DNA of 64,000 nucleotides from Mesorhizobium shangrilense (GTDB taxonomy: Bacteria > Pseudomonadota > Alphaproteobacteria > Rhizobiales > Rhizobiaceae), in contig NZ_JAQGPN010000001.1 in assembly GCF_028826155.1 (NCBI RefSeq), forward strand, positions 4,097,501-4,161,500, in the 5' to 3' direction. The notes under the pieces are model-generated. The model did no database searches and was not told where the DNA came from. It saw only the letters and a list, made by a program, of their open reading frames with translations. Below, piece after piece: positions 31,866-40,303 of the stretch (within the stretch, counting starts at the first letter, position 1; each line of letters starts with the position of its first letter). A program made the position numbers and the translations under genes.

Positions 31866-32822
31866 ATGAGATGGAGGGAATGGATCTGGCCAGTGATCGG
31901 ACTTGCCGCAGTCGCCTTTTCGATCTGGCTTCTCGTCGACGAATTGCGTGGCATATCGCTCGACGACGTCGGTGCGGGGCTCGCGGCCATCTCCTGGCGT
32001 CAATGGCTGCTCTCGGCGCTGGCCGCCCTGCTGGCCTATGCCGCGCTCGCCGGCTACGACCACATGGCTCTGCTCCATCTCGGCAAGAAGGTGAACTGGC
32101 TTTTCGTGACGGCCTGCTCCTTCTCCACCTACGCGCTGTCACACAATATCGGCGGTTCGGTGATCTCGGGCGCCGTGATCCGGTACAGAGCCTACGGGAC
32201 GAAGGGGCTGTCGCCGCAGGAGGTCGGCGTGCTCGTCGCGCTGTGCTCGCTCACCTTTGCGCTGGCGACGATTCTGTTGGGGGGCATCCTGCTCGTTCTG
32301 AAACCCTCGCTGATCGAGCGCGTGCAGGACGACCTGCCCGCCTGGGCCGGCCTGAGCGTGGGCATCGCGCTGTTGCTGCTCGTGACGGCCTATGTCTTCG
32401 GCAGCTGGATGCATTTCCGGCCGTTCCGGATCGCGGGCTTCCAGCTCCATTACCCGCGCCTGCCGATCGTCGTCCGGCAACTCATCATCGGGCCGCTGGA
32501 GATCCTGGCGGCGATCTCCATCATCTATTTCGCGCTGCCGGCGGCAGGAAATCCCGGGTTTCTGACAGTCGCAGCCGTGTTTCTTGCCTCCTTCACCGTG
32601 GCGCAGCTGTCGCATGCGCCGGGCGGCCTCGGCGTGCTGGAGGTCGTCTTCATCAAGGGCTTGCCCGAGATGGACGAGATCCATGTGCTCTCCGCCCTGC
32701 TCGTCTTTCGACTTCTCTACCTCCTGATCCCGCTGCTCATCTCGATCGTGCTGGTGATCGCGTTCGAACGGTCGCAGTTGGCGATGCGCTGGGCACGCCC
32801 GTTGGCCGGGAACGGCAAGTGA
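31866..32822 (+). CDS. Flippase-like (MprF/AglD-type) membrane protein
   Basis: A 318-residue polytopic protein with about eight helices and the lysylphosphatidylglycerol-synthase transmembrane (UPF0104) pattern: SHNIGGSVISGAVIRYRAYG in the first half and FTVAQLSHAPGGLGVLEVVF in the second. These are the conserved paired motifs of the domain. There is no cytoplasmic aminoacyl-transferase domain, so it is a stand-alone lipid flippase-like protein and not MprF. It is divergent from ppx/gppA across 236 bases. Substrate unknown. Confidence 0.82.
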   Translation: MRWREWIWPVIGLAAVAFSIWLLVDELRGISLDDVGAGLAAISWRQWLLSALAALLAYAALAGYDHMALLHLGKKVNWLFVTACSFSTYALSHNIGGSVISGAVIRYRAYGTKGLSPQEVGVLVALCSLTFALATILLGGILLVLKPSLIERVQDDLPAWAGLSVGIALLLLVTAYVFGSWMHFRPFRIAGFQLHYPRLPIVVRQLIIGPLEILAAISIIYFALPAAGNPGFLTVAAVFLASFTVAQLSHAPGGLGVLEVVFIKGLPEMDEIHVLSALLVFRLLYLLIPLLISIVLVIAFERSQLAMRWARPLAGNGK

Positions 32823-32966
32823 AGCCCGGCAGGAGACCAAAAATTCCGGACGCGGAAATGGCGCGATTGAAAAGATTGGTGGGTTGACTATTTTCAGTCA
32901 ATGGCTAGAAGGCACCCTGCAGCGACCGCCACGGCCCTTGCGCCTCAATGAGGCCCGCCGCGCAGT

Positions 32967-33040
32967 TGGGGAATAGGTTAACGGTAGACCAGCGGACTCT
33001 GACTCCGTTAGTCCTGGTTCGAATCCAGGTTCCCCAGCCA
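32967..33040 (+). tRNA. tRNA-Gln (anticodon CTG)
   Basis: The cloverleaf is complete. The acceptor TGGGGAA pairs with TTCCCCA, followed by discriminator G and an encoded CCA. The D stem is GGTT/GACC, and the anticodon arm GCGGA-CTCTGAC-TCCGT has CTG at positions 34-36. The T arm is CCTGG-TTCGAAT-CCAGG. It decodes CAG. Confidence 0.95.
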
Positions 33041-33362
33041 ACTCATTTTCCCTACGCTTTCCCTTCGGTTTCTGGAAGATTTCGTGGCAGTCGGGTTTTC
33101 CCTCTCCCTTTGAGCTTTCGAATAAGTAATTCCGTGAGCGGCGGATTGCGGTTCAGGTAAGCGAGCATCGTGGATAGATGGCACGTCACGTGTCCCAGCC
33201 CAACGAGGCGAGCGACATGATGCTGACCGCGGCCGGAAGTGAACCTCAGCTGATCATCTTCATCCTCTAATCAAACCCAATCTCGGCGAGGATAGACCGC
33301 TACCAGCGGCTCCCCACCCTGACACACGCCTGCAAACTCATTCCATTTGTTCATGCTCGCCG
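33041..33362. other. 322-base gap after tRNA-Gln with an orphan ORF
   Basis: No recognised gene. On the minus strand an open frame of about 70 codons (stop at 33052-33054) encodes a basic peptide including HVTCHLSTMLAYLNRNPPL. It has no clear start or ribosome site and I do not recognise it. It could be the decayed end of a gene once inserted next to the tRNA. No second copy of the tRNA 3' end was seen. Confidence 0.35.
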
Positions 33363-34286
33363 TCACGCGACGGAGGGTGACAAATTCGTCTGGAGATCGC
33401 CCGCACAGCGAAAACCCAGGTGACTCGACGTGGCGCCGAGATGGTTGCAGGTCCGCGCCGAAACCCGGTAACGGTCGCAATAGCTCGCGTGGCAGAGATA
33501 GGAACCGCCGCGCATTGCCATCAGTCCGGGCGTCTCGCGTGACCATGGCGAAGCTGTCCACTCCCATACATTGCCAAGCATGTTGTAGAGCCCGAAGCCG
33601 TTGGGCGGAAAACTGCGGGCCGGCGCGGTCGCCAGGTAACCGTCGTCAGCCGTGTTGTTCAACGGAAACCGCCCCTGCCAGATATTGCACATGTGACGCC
33701 CCCCAGGATGAAGGGCGTCGCCCCAGGCGTAGATCGCCCTCTGCAGGCCGCCACGCGCCGCCGCTTCCCATTCTGCTTCCGTGGGCAGCCGCTTGCCGAC
33801 GAACCCGGCAAAGGCGGCGGCGTCATTCCACGAGACATGAACGACGGGATGATCGTGCAGCGCATGCAAGGAGGAGCCTTCACCGTCAGGCGCATGCCAG
33901 CAAGCGCCGCGAACGGGAAGCCACCAGTCCGGCGCTTGCGCGTCTGCAGCCGCCGCGATTGCGGCATCCGGATGCGCCTGGGCGGTGAAAACGAAGGACC
34001 AGCCAAGGCGTTCGGCCTCCGTGACGTAGCCCGTGGCATCGACAAACAATGCAAAGGCCTCATTCGTCACCGCCGTCCTGTCGATGAGAAAAGCCGGCAG
34101 ATCGACCCGCCTCACCGGTCCCTCCCCGTCATCGGGATGAGCGAAAGACCGATCCTCGCCCAGCAGCCAACGTCCAGCCGGAATTCGCGCCATTTCCGGA
34201 TGGCTTTCGGCCTCGAGCGACGCGGAAGCAGAGATTTGTTCCTGGGGGCGATCGACTGCAGACCGTCCCGGATTGCAACAAGCCAT
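33363..34286 (-). CDS. Formylglycine-generating enzyme
   Basis: A 307-residue FGE/SUMF1-type protein that oxidises the active-site Cys of type I sulfatases to formylglycine, using O2 and copper. It has the family core VSWNDAAAFAGFVGKRLPTEAEWE, NMLGNVWEWT and the catalytic Cys pair at about 265 and 270 in RGGSYLCHASYCDRYR, followed by the conserved Arg. The ATG at 34286 is chosen because residues before it look non-homologous. It is divergent from gntR and a sulfatase operon 3.5 kb away, its obvious client. Confidence 0.92.
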   Translation of the reverse strand: MACCNPGRSAVDRPQEQISASASLEAESHPEMARIPAGRWLLGEDRSFAHPDDGEGPVRRVDLPAFLIDRTAVTNEAFALFVDATGYVTEAERLGWSFVFTAQAHPDAAIAAAADAQAPDWWLPVRGACWHAPDGEGSSLHALHDHPVVHVSWNDAAAFAGFVGKRLPTEAEWEAAARGGLQRAIYAWGDALHPGGRHMCNIWQGRFPLNNTADDGYLATAPARSFPPNGFGLYNMLGNVWEWTASPWSRETPGLMAMRGGSYLCHASYCDRYRVSARTCNHLGATSSHLGFRCAGDLQTNLSPSVA

Positions 34287-34344
34287 GGCGCTATCCTGTC
34301 GAAAACTGAGATCCGGAATTTGACTCTTACTCGATAGCACGTGA

Positions 34345-34362
34345 AGGTAGGACGTCCTACCT
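34345..34362. promoter_or_regulatory. 18-bp perfect palindrome, candidate GntR operator
   Basis: AGGTAGGACGTCCTACCT is a perfect palindrome lying between the divergent FGE and gntR genes. It ends four bases before the ribosome site (GGAGGAG) of gntR and 16 bases before its ATG. The position suits autorepression of the gntR-ABC-sulfatase operon and possible control of FGE. Confidence 0.7.
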
Positions 34363-34378
34363 CTTGGAGGAGAGAGCG

Positions 34379-35128
34379 ATGTCCGGCTCTGCCACTGAGC
34401 GCGTCATGCAGTACATTCGCCAGCAAAAGCTGGTCGCCGGCGACCGTCTGCCGGCCGAAGTGGATATTTCCCGGATACTCGGCCTCAGCCGCAATTCGCT
34501 GCGCGAAGCCTATGCCGACCTGATGGCCAAGGGCCTGCTCAAGAGCAAGCATGGCATCGGCACGTTCATAGCCAATCCGCCCATCCTCAATGCCCTGACC
34601 GGCTCCGCCGGTTTCTGGAACCTGATCGAAAAAGCAGGCATGAAAGCGTCCTTTCGCGAAATCCTGCGCGACCAGGTCAGCGCGCCGAAAGAGATCGCCG
34701 TCATCTTTGGTCTTGCGGCCGAGAACCCAACCGAGCGTCTGCGCTGGCTGTTCCTGGCCAACGACCAGCCCTGCATCCTCGTCGACCATTATCTCGCGCG
34801 CGGGATCCCGACGAGCGCCTTCAACGAGACCACCGAGCACGACGCGCTCGCTGCCATCGCGCCATTCACCGTCATTGACGGCTCGTCGCTGTCGACACGC
34901 ACGTCGGCAATCAACGCGACTGACGAGATCGCCGAACTGCTCCAGGTAAACGAGGGAGACGCGCTTCTCTGGAGCACTGCCCTTGTGCACTCGGGCGACG
35001 GTAGCGTTCCGCTGGCCTCGCGCTCCTGGATGGTCCCACATCTTCTGAACAGCCATCAGGTGATGGCCCTCGCACCCGCTGATTTCCAGGGCAATGCAAG
35101 CCCCTTGCCGGAGGACGAACCGAAATGA
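34379..35128 (+). CDS. GntR-family regulator with UTRA-type domain
   Basis: A 249-residue regulator. The GntR winged HTH spans residues about 5-65 (GDRLPAEVDISRILGLSRNS, then GLLKSKHGIGTFI). The C-terminal half is a ligand-binding domain of the HutC/UTRA type (RWLFLANDQPCILVDHYLA, LLWSTALVHSGDGSVP). The ATG at 34379 follows GGAGGAGAGAG. It is the first gene of the transport-sulfatase operon, and its stop overlaps the start of the binding-protein gene (ATGA). The inducer is probably a sulfate ester or its product. Confidence 0.9.
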   Translation: MSGSATERVMQYIRQQKLVAGDRLPAEVDISRILGLSRNSLREAYADLMAKGLLKSKHGIGTFIANPPILNALTGSAGFWNLIEKAGMKASFREILRDQVSAPKEIAVIFGLAAENPTERLRWLFLANDQPCILVDHYLARGIPTSAFNETTEHDALAAIAPFTVIDGSSLSTRTSAINATDEIAELLQVNEGDALLWSTALVHSGDGSVPLASRSWMVPHLLNSHQVMALAPADFQGNASPLPEDEPK

Positions 35129-36096
35129 CCCGATTCACCAAGATGGCCCTTGGCCTTGTGTCGAGCCTCTTGCTCTTCTCTACACAAGTGGCCGGAGCAC
35201 AGACCCTCGAGCCTGTACGCTTCGGTGTCGATGCCTACACCACGGGATCCCAGATCTGGGTCGCCAAGGAAAAAGGCTTCTTCGAAAAGGAAGGGATCGA
35301 TGCACAGATCACCACCTTCGCCACCGGCGTCGAGGCCATCGACGCACTGTTGATCGGCCGCGCCGACATGGCAGTCGGGCTCGACTTCCCGATCGTCTCG
35401 CGCATTCAGGGCGGCAAGCTCACGGTGCTCGCCGGCGTCTTTCATTCGACGCCAGGCTTCCACAAGTTGGTCGTCAGCAACGAAATCAAGGAAGCCAAAG
35501 ATCTGGTGGGCAAGAAGCTGGGCATCGCCACCGGCACGGCTCAGCATCTGATAACAGTGAAATATCTCGAGGAGAACGGCATCCCCGAGGACCAGGTCGA
35601 GATTGTCGGCTTCACCAGCCTGCTTGAGATCGTCGCTTCCCTGCGTTCCGGCCGCATCGACGCTGCATTCGCCTGGGCCGACGGCACACAAAAATCGACC
35701 GATGGCGGCGAGCACTATGTGCTGACCGACGACGCAGCCGCCAAGCGCAACAGCAGCGCCTATATCGCGGCTCAGACCGAGTTCACCGAAAAGCACCCCG
35801 AACTGACAGTGGCGACGCTACGTGCGCTCAACGCGGCAAGCGAATTTATCTCGGCGAACAAAGACGAGGCTGCGGCTCTCATCGCCAAGAACACCCGCGC
35901 ACCCCGCGACACGGTGCGCGAGCTTCTCAACTACAACGAGTTCGCGCTGGCGCTGACGGATTACGAGCGTCGCGGCTTCCAGGAAGTTGCGGACTTTCTC
36001 GCCAAGACCAAGTCCCAATCCGTGACCTTCGAGACGGGCGTAAACCCGGAATACCTGAAGCAAGCGGCCCCCGATCTGGTCAAGCTGGACAACTGA
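35125..36096 (+). CDS. ABC transporter binding protein, SsuA/TauA/NMT1 type
   Basis: A 323-residue periplasmic binding protein with a signal peptide (about residues 1-24, ending STQVAGAQT). The body follows the SsuA/TauA/ThiY pattern: WVAKEKGFFEKEGIDAQI, then KDLVGKKLGIATGTAQHL and SLRSGRIDAAFAW. The family binds sulfonates, sulfate esters, taurine or pyrimidines. Its operon with a sulfatase points to sulfate esters. It overlaps gntR by four bases and precedes the ATPase gene by 11. Confidence 0.9.
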   Translation: MTRFTKMALGLVSSLLLFSTQVAGAQTLEPVRFGVDAYTTGSQIWVAKEKGFFEKEGIDAQITTFATGVEAIDALLIGRADMAVGLDFPIVSRIQGGKLTVLAGVFHSTPGFHKLVVSNEIKEAKDLVGKKLGIATGTAQHLITVKYLEENGIPEDQVEIVGFTSLLEIVASLRSGRIDAAFAWADGTQKSTDGGEHYVLTDDAAAKRNSSAYIAAQTEFTEKHPELTVATLRALNAASEFISANKDEAAALIAKNTRAPRDTVRELLNYNEFALALTDYERRGFQEVADFLAKTKSQSVTFETGVNPEYLKQAAPDLVKLDN

Positions 36097-36107
36097 ACGG
36101 CACAACC

Positions 36108-36932
36108 ATGACAAACAGCCCCACAAGCGAGGCGCGTCAGCTGGCTTCCGCGCCTGCGGTGGTCTTCGACAATGTCGGCATGGCCTATCCCGGCCAGAAG
36201 GCCGGCAGCGAACTGATCCTTGCCAACCTCTCCATTACCGTCCCGCAGGGAGAGTTCTTCGTGCTTGTCGGCCCCAGCGGCTCGGGCAAATCGACCTTGC
36301 TCAAGATCGTCGCCGGCACCGAGAAGCAGACCGAAGGTCGGGTTCTGGCCAACGGCAACCCCATCGACGGGCCGGACCGGCGGCGCGGCATGGTGTTCCA
36401 GTCGATCGAGGAGCCTCTGTTCCAATGGCTGACGGTTGCGGAGAACGTAGGCTTTGGACCAAGCGTGGCCGGCAAATCCAGCTCCGAGCGCCGGACCATC
36501 GAAAAGCACTACATTGACCTCGTCGGTCTGCGCGGACATGAGGCAAAGTTTCCGCACGAGCTTTCCGGCGGCATGAAGCAGCGCGTGCAAATCGCCCGCA
36601 CGCTTGCCGCAGAGCCGCAACTTATCCTTTTCGACGAGCCGTTTGCCGCCCTCGACGCACTGACGCGCCGGGTGCTGCAGAAAGAACTGACGCGGATCTG
36701 GCGCGAGACCGGTTGCACCATGCTCTATGTCACGCATGACATTCGCGAGGCCGTGCTCCTCGGCCAGCGCGTCGCAGTCATGAGCAGGGGACCACGGGCC
36801 AACATCACCCGCATCTACGACATCGCCCTGCCCTACCCGCGCGACGACCTCGACAGCCGTTTTGCCGATGCGGTGAAGGCGATCGAGGGTGACATCGAAA
36901 GGGAGGCGGCTTCGCAATGGGAGCAAAACTGA
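36108..36932 (+). CDS. ABC transporter ATPase, SsuB/TauB type
   Basis: A 274-residue nucleotide-binding subunit. Walker A is GPSGSGKSTLLK near residue 57, the Q-loop is RGMVFQSIEEPLFQW, the signature is LSGGMKQRVQIART and Walker B is LILFDEPFAALDALTR, followed by the switch His in VTHDIREA. It powers import through the permease encoded next, whose start lies inside its 3' end (16-base overlap). Confidence 0.96.
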   Translation: MTNSPTSEARQLASAPAVVFDNVGMAYPGQKAGSELILANLSITVPQGEFFVLVGPSGSGKSTLLKIVAGTEKQTEGRVLANGNPIDGPDRRRGMVFQSIEEPLFQWLTVAENVGFGPSVAGKSSSERRTIEKHYIDLVGLRGHEAKFPHELSGGMKQRVQIARTLAAEPQLILFDEPFAALDALTRRVLQKELTRIWRETGCTMLYVTHDIREAVLLGQRVAVMSRGPRANITRIYDIALPYPRDDLDSRFADAVKAIEGDIEREAASQWEQN

Positions 36933-37690
36933 TGCCATCCTACGCCTGGTCGGCGCTGAGCATCGCCGCTGTCGTCATTCTCTGGCAGATGGCGTCGACC
37001 TGGCTCGTCGACCCGATGTTCCTGCCCGCCCCGCTCGCAGTTCTCAAGGGAGCTGGACAGATGATGGAAGAGGGCACGCTCAGCCAGTCGGTACTGGTCT
37101 CGATGATGCGTATTCTCTCAGGCTGGCTCCTCGGCAGCGCCATCGCCATTCCGATCGGACTCGCGGTTGGTGTCTCCCCGGTGGCGCGCCACCTGGTTGA
37201 CCCGTTCATTCACTTCTTTCGTTTCGTTCCAGCGATCGCGCTGGTGACGCTGTTCATCATCTGGTTCGGCGTCGGAGAGATGTCGAAGATCATCCTGATC
37301 GCCTATGCGACAGCCTTCATCGTGATGGTGAACACGGCCAGCGGCGTGTCCTCGATCTCTCAGGACAAGCTGAATGCGGCGCGCTGCCTCGGCGCCAACG
37401 AGCGGCAAGTGTTCTTCCGGGTGATGGTCCCGGCCTCCCTTCCGGCGATCTATGTCGGCATGCGGCTGGCGCTCGCTTCGTCCTTCCTGGTGATCGCGGC
37501 TGCCGAAATGCTCGCTGCCGACGCGGGCCTCGGCTACATCATCTGGACCTCGCGCCTCTACTTCCAGGTAGACTGGATGTTCGCGGCCATCATCGTGCTC
37601 GGCCTTCTGGGTTTCGCCACCGACCGCCTGTGGCGGCTTCTCGGGCGCACTCGGCTCAAGCGCTACCTGCGCGGCGTCACCGGCTATTGA
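36917..37690 (+). CDS. ABC transporter permease, SsuC/TauC type
   Basis: A 257-residue inner-membrane subunit with about six helices. The cytoplasmic coupling loop shows the EAA-like motif AARCLGANERQVFFRVMVPASLP. Together with the preceding binding protein and ATPase it forms a complete importer. It overlaps the ATPase gene by 16 bases and is followed 67 bases later by the sulfatase. Confidence 0.94.
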   Translation: MGAKLMPSYAWSALSIAAVVILWQMASTWLVDPMFLPAPLAVLKGAGQMMEEGTLSQSVLVSMMRILSGWLLGSAIAIPIGLAVGVSPVARHLVDPFIHFFRFVPAIALVTLFIIWFGVGEMSKIILIAYATAFIVMVNTASGVSSISQDKLNAARCLGANERQVFFRVMVPASLPAIYVGMRLALASSFLVIAAAEMLAADAGLGYIIWTSRLYFQVDWMFAAIIVLGLLGFATDRLWRLLGRTRLKRYLRGVTGY

Positions 37691-37757
37691 TCCGATCAGG
37701 CCGGACTTGTCTCCACATGTGTCCGGCCGCCTTTCTCTCAGACTTGGGACTGGTTTC

Positions 37758-39992
37758 ATGACTTCCGAATCTCGCGGCCGCATTGGCCGCACGCACCACG
37801 AATCCGAGCGCCACTACGCAGACATCCCGGTAGGCGCGACAGGCAAGCCGAATGTGATCTATGTCGTGCTCGACGACGTGGGCTACTCCGACCTGGGCTG
37901 CTTCGGCTCATCGATCGAAACGCCGAACTTCGATTCACTTGCCAATAACGGCCTGCGCTACAGCAACTTCCACACGACGACGCTGTGCTCACCGACGCGC
38001 GCGTGCCTCCTTACCGGGCGTAACCATCACTCCGTCGGCATGCGCTATCTCGCGAATGCGGACATGGGCTGGCCATCCGGACGTGGCGCCATCAGCCATC
38101 GCGCCGGAACGCTCGCCGAAATGCTCAAGCTGCAAGGCTATGCGACCTATGCGGTCGGCAAGTGGCACCTCGCACCGACCGAGAACGCCAATGCTGCAGG
38201 TCCTTTCGACCAATGGCCGCTCGGCCGCGGCTTCGAGCGTTTCTACGGCTTCATGAACGGCAGCACCGACCAGTTCCATCCGGAACTCTGCCAGGACAAT
38301 CAGCAGGTTTCGCCGCCTGCGACGCCTGAACAGGGCTACCACCTTTCGGACGATCTTTCGGATCGCGCCGTCCGCTACATCGCCGACAAGATGGCGATCT
38401 GGCCGGACAAGCCGTTCTTCCTCTATCTCTGCTACGGCGCGGGGCACTTCCCCCATCAGGCGCCTGAGGCGGCGCTCGCCAAATATCGCGGCCGGTTCGC
38501 CCATGGCTGGGACGAGGAGCGGGTGCGCAGGCTGGCCAAGCAGAAGGCAATGGACCTCGTGCCTGAAAACACCGAGTTGCCTCAGCCGAATCCCGGCGTT
38601 CGCGGTTGGGCGGAGCTTACCGCCGAAGAGCGCGAGGTGTCGGAACGCATGCAGGAAGCTTATGCTGCGCTGCTCGGCCACACCGACGATGCATTCGGCA
38701 GAGTGCTCGACTTCCTCGATCGAACCGGCATCCGCGACAACACCATCATCGTCCTGATTTCCGACAACGGTGCATCCACCGATTGCGATCCCGACGGCAC
38801 GACTAACGTGTTGCGCTGGTTCAACCGCCTGCCGGAAGACTATTCAGTATCGCGCGAGAGCATGACGGAGATCGGTTCCGCACGCAGCTCCGGCAACTAT
38901 CCCTGGGGCTGGGCGCAGGCGTCCAATACGCCGCTCAAGCTCTACAAGAGCTTCACGCATGGCGGCGGCGTGCGCGACCCGATGATCTTCTCCTGGCCAG
39001 ATGGCATCGCCGACAAGGGCGGAATTCGCGCGCAGTTCACCCATGTGACCGACATCACGCCGACAATCATGCAGATCTGCGATGTCGCCGCACCCGAGAC
39101 GATCAACGGCGTGGCTCAGATGCCAATCCACGGCGAGAGCTTCGGCTATTCGTTCGATGCGCCTGATGCGGCGACCGTCAAGGAATCGCAATATTTCGAG
39201 ATGTACGGGCATCGCAGCATCTGGCACCGCGGCTGGAAGGCCGTGACGCAGCACAAGGCAGGAAGCGATTTCGAAAGCGAACGCTGGGAACTCTACCATC
39301 TCGACGAGGATTTCGCCGAGCTTCGCGACCTGTCTCAGGATAAACCGGAGAAACTGGCCGAGATGAAGGAGCGCTGGTGGGCGGAGGCCGGCCGATACGG
39401 CGTCATGCCGCTCGACGACAGCGACGTGCTGTTCAAGCCGCCCTACCGGCCCGGTGCACCGCGCTGGCGCAACGAATGCAGCTTCTTCCCGCCAATCTCG
39501 TCCATTCCGGCTGAGGCGGCGCCCATGACGCAGGATGTCTCACACAGGATCACGATCACGATCGAGCGCGACGACACGAGCCAGGGAGGCGCACTCGTCT
39601 GTTTCGGTAGCTGCCACGGCGGTTATGCCATCGACATCATCGATAACCGGCTGGTCTACACTTACAACTACGCGGGATTTGAAGTCAGCCGCATTGTCTC
39701 GAACATCGAGGTCCCGCCCGGCGCAACAACCATCTCCTTCGAGTTCGAGAAAACCGGGAAGCTCCAGGGACGTGGCCGCCTAAACGTCGATGGCCAGCCT
39801 GCCGGCGACCACTTCTTCGAACGAACGCTCCTCAGGCTTTCACTGTCACCGCTGATGTTCGGGCGCAGCAACGCCGAGCCGGTGGACCCGGCGCGCCAGG
39901 CGAGCCCGGATTTTGCGGGTCGGATAACGCGCATCGACTACGCAATCGGCCTGGATCGGGAAGTAGTGCCAGCAAGCCTGGACGTTGATTGA
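37758..39992 (+). CDS. Type I (arylsulfatase-like) sulfatase
   Basis: A 744-residue formylglycine-dependent sulfatase. The calcium-site start is VVLDDVGYSDLGCFG, and the formylglycine motif is CSPTRACLLTGR with the modified Cys at about 77. VGKWHLAP and LISDNGAST carry further active-site residues. After about residue 590 comes a beta-rich domain (ITITIERDDTSQGGALVCFG onward) that closes the protein. There is no signal peptide, so hydrolysis should be cytoplasmic after import by the adjoining ABC transporter, as in the Pseudomonas AtsA/AtsBC arrangement. The ATG at 37758 gives this N-terminus; an upstream GTG/ATG frame adds unrelated residues. Confidence 0.93.
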   Translation: MTSESRGRIGRTHHESERHYADIPVGATGKPNVIYVVLDDVGYSDLGCFGSSIETPNFDSLANNGLRYSNFHTTTLCSPTRACLLTGRNHHSVGMRYLANADMGWPSGRGAISHRAGTLAEMLKLQGYATYAVGKWHLAPTENANAAGPFDQWPLGRGFERFYGFMNGSTDQFHPELCQDNQQVSPPATPEQGYHLSDDLSDRAVRYIADKMAIWPDKPFFLYLCYGAGHFPHQAPEAALAKYRGRFAHGWDEERVRRLAKQKAMDLVPENTELPQPNPGVRGWAELTAEEREVSERMQEAYAALLGHTDDAFGRVLDFLDRTGIRDNTIIVLISDNGASTDCDPDGTTNVLRWFNRLPEDYSVSRESMTEIGSARSSGNYPWGWAQASNTPLKLYKSFTHGGGVRDPMIFSWPDGIADKGGIRAQFTHVTDITPTIMQICDVAAPETINGVAQMPIHGESFGYSFDAPDAATVKESQYFEMYGHRSIWHRGWKAVTQHKAGSDFESERWELYHLDEDFAELRDLSQDKPEKLAEMKERWWAEAGRYGVMPLDDSDVLFKPPYRPGAPRWRNECSFFPPISSIPAEAAPMTQDVSHRITITIERDDTSQGGALVCFGSCHGGYAIDIIDNRLVYTYNYAGFEVSRIVSNIEVPPGATTISFEFEKTGKLQGRGRLNVDGQPAGDHFFERTLLRLSLSPLMFGRSNAEPVDPARQASPDFAGRITRIDYAIGLDREVVPASLDVD

Positions 39993-40303
39993 GCACAACG
40001 AGGTCTTCGCCCTCGAGATCGACGCGCTCGACCGCGCTGCCAGCACCCGGGCAGCGTGGCCCCCTCTGCTGAAGCATGTTGCGATCCGCCCGCGAGACCT
40101 GGAGTGCCTTGGAACGCAGATCCAGAAGAAGCGGCCGGTGCGTATGTTGACGGCGCCTCTTGGGGTGTCACCAGGCCACCCGGTATCCCTCGTATATCGA
40201 TTTGATCGATCGTGACGCGTTCTGGTGGGAGGTTGCGGCTGAGTTCTTTCGCGTAAAGGGCGCATCGCCTCGGCAGCGATGCGCAAGCCGGTCCGCGCCA
40301 GCC
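39993..40303. other. 311-base gap between sulfatase and tctA1
   Basis: The flanking genes converge. No supported gene is present. A weak hairpin (CGCTGCC/GGCAGCG, 40035-40056) without a T-run may serve as terminator. Near 40196 there is ATCGATTTGATCGAT, two self-complementary ATCGAT boxes three bases apart, of unknown meaning. Confidence 0.45.

Noticed and set aside
32819..32887. A 22-codon ORF (GTG start) overlapping the stop of the flippase-like gene.
   Set aside because: It is very short, has no recognisable motif and no ribosome site independent of the upstream gene. It is more likely chance read-on.
40190..40215. ATCGAT boxes near 40196 as a regulator site.
   Set aside because: They lie at the 3' ends of two convergent genes, far from any promoter, and the centre is not symmetric.
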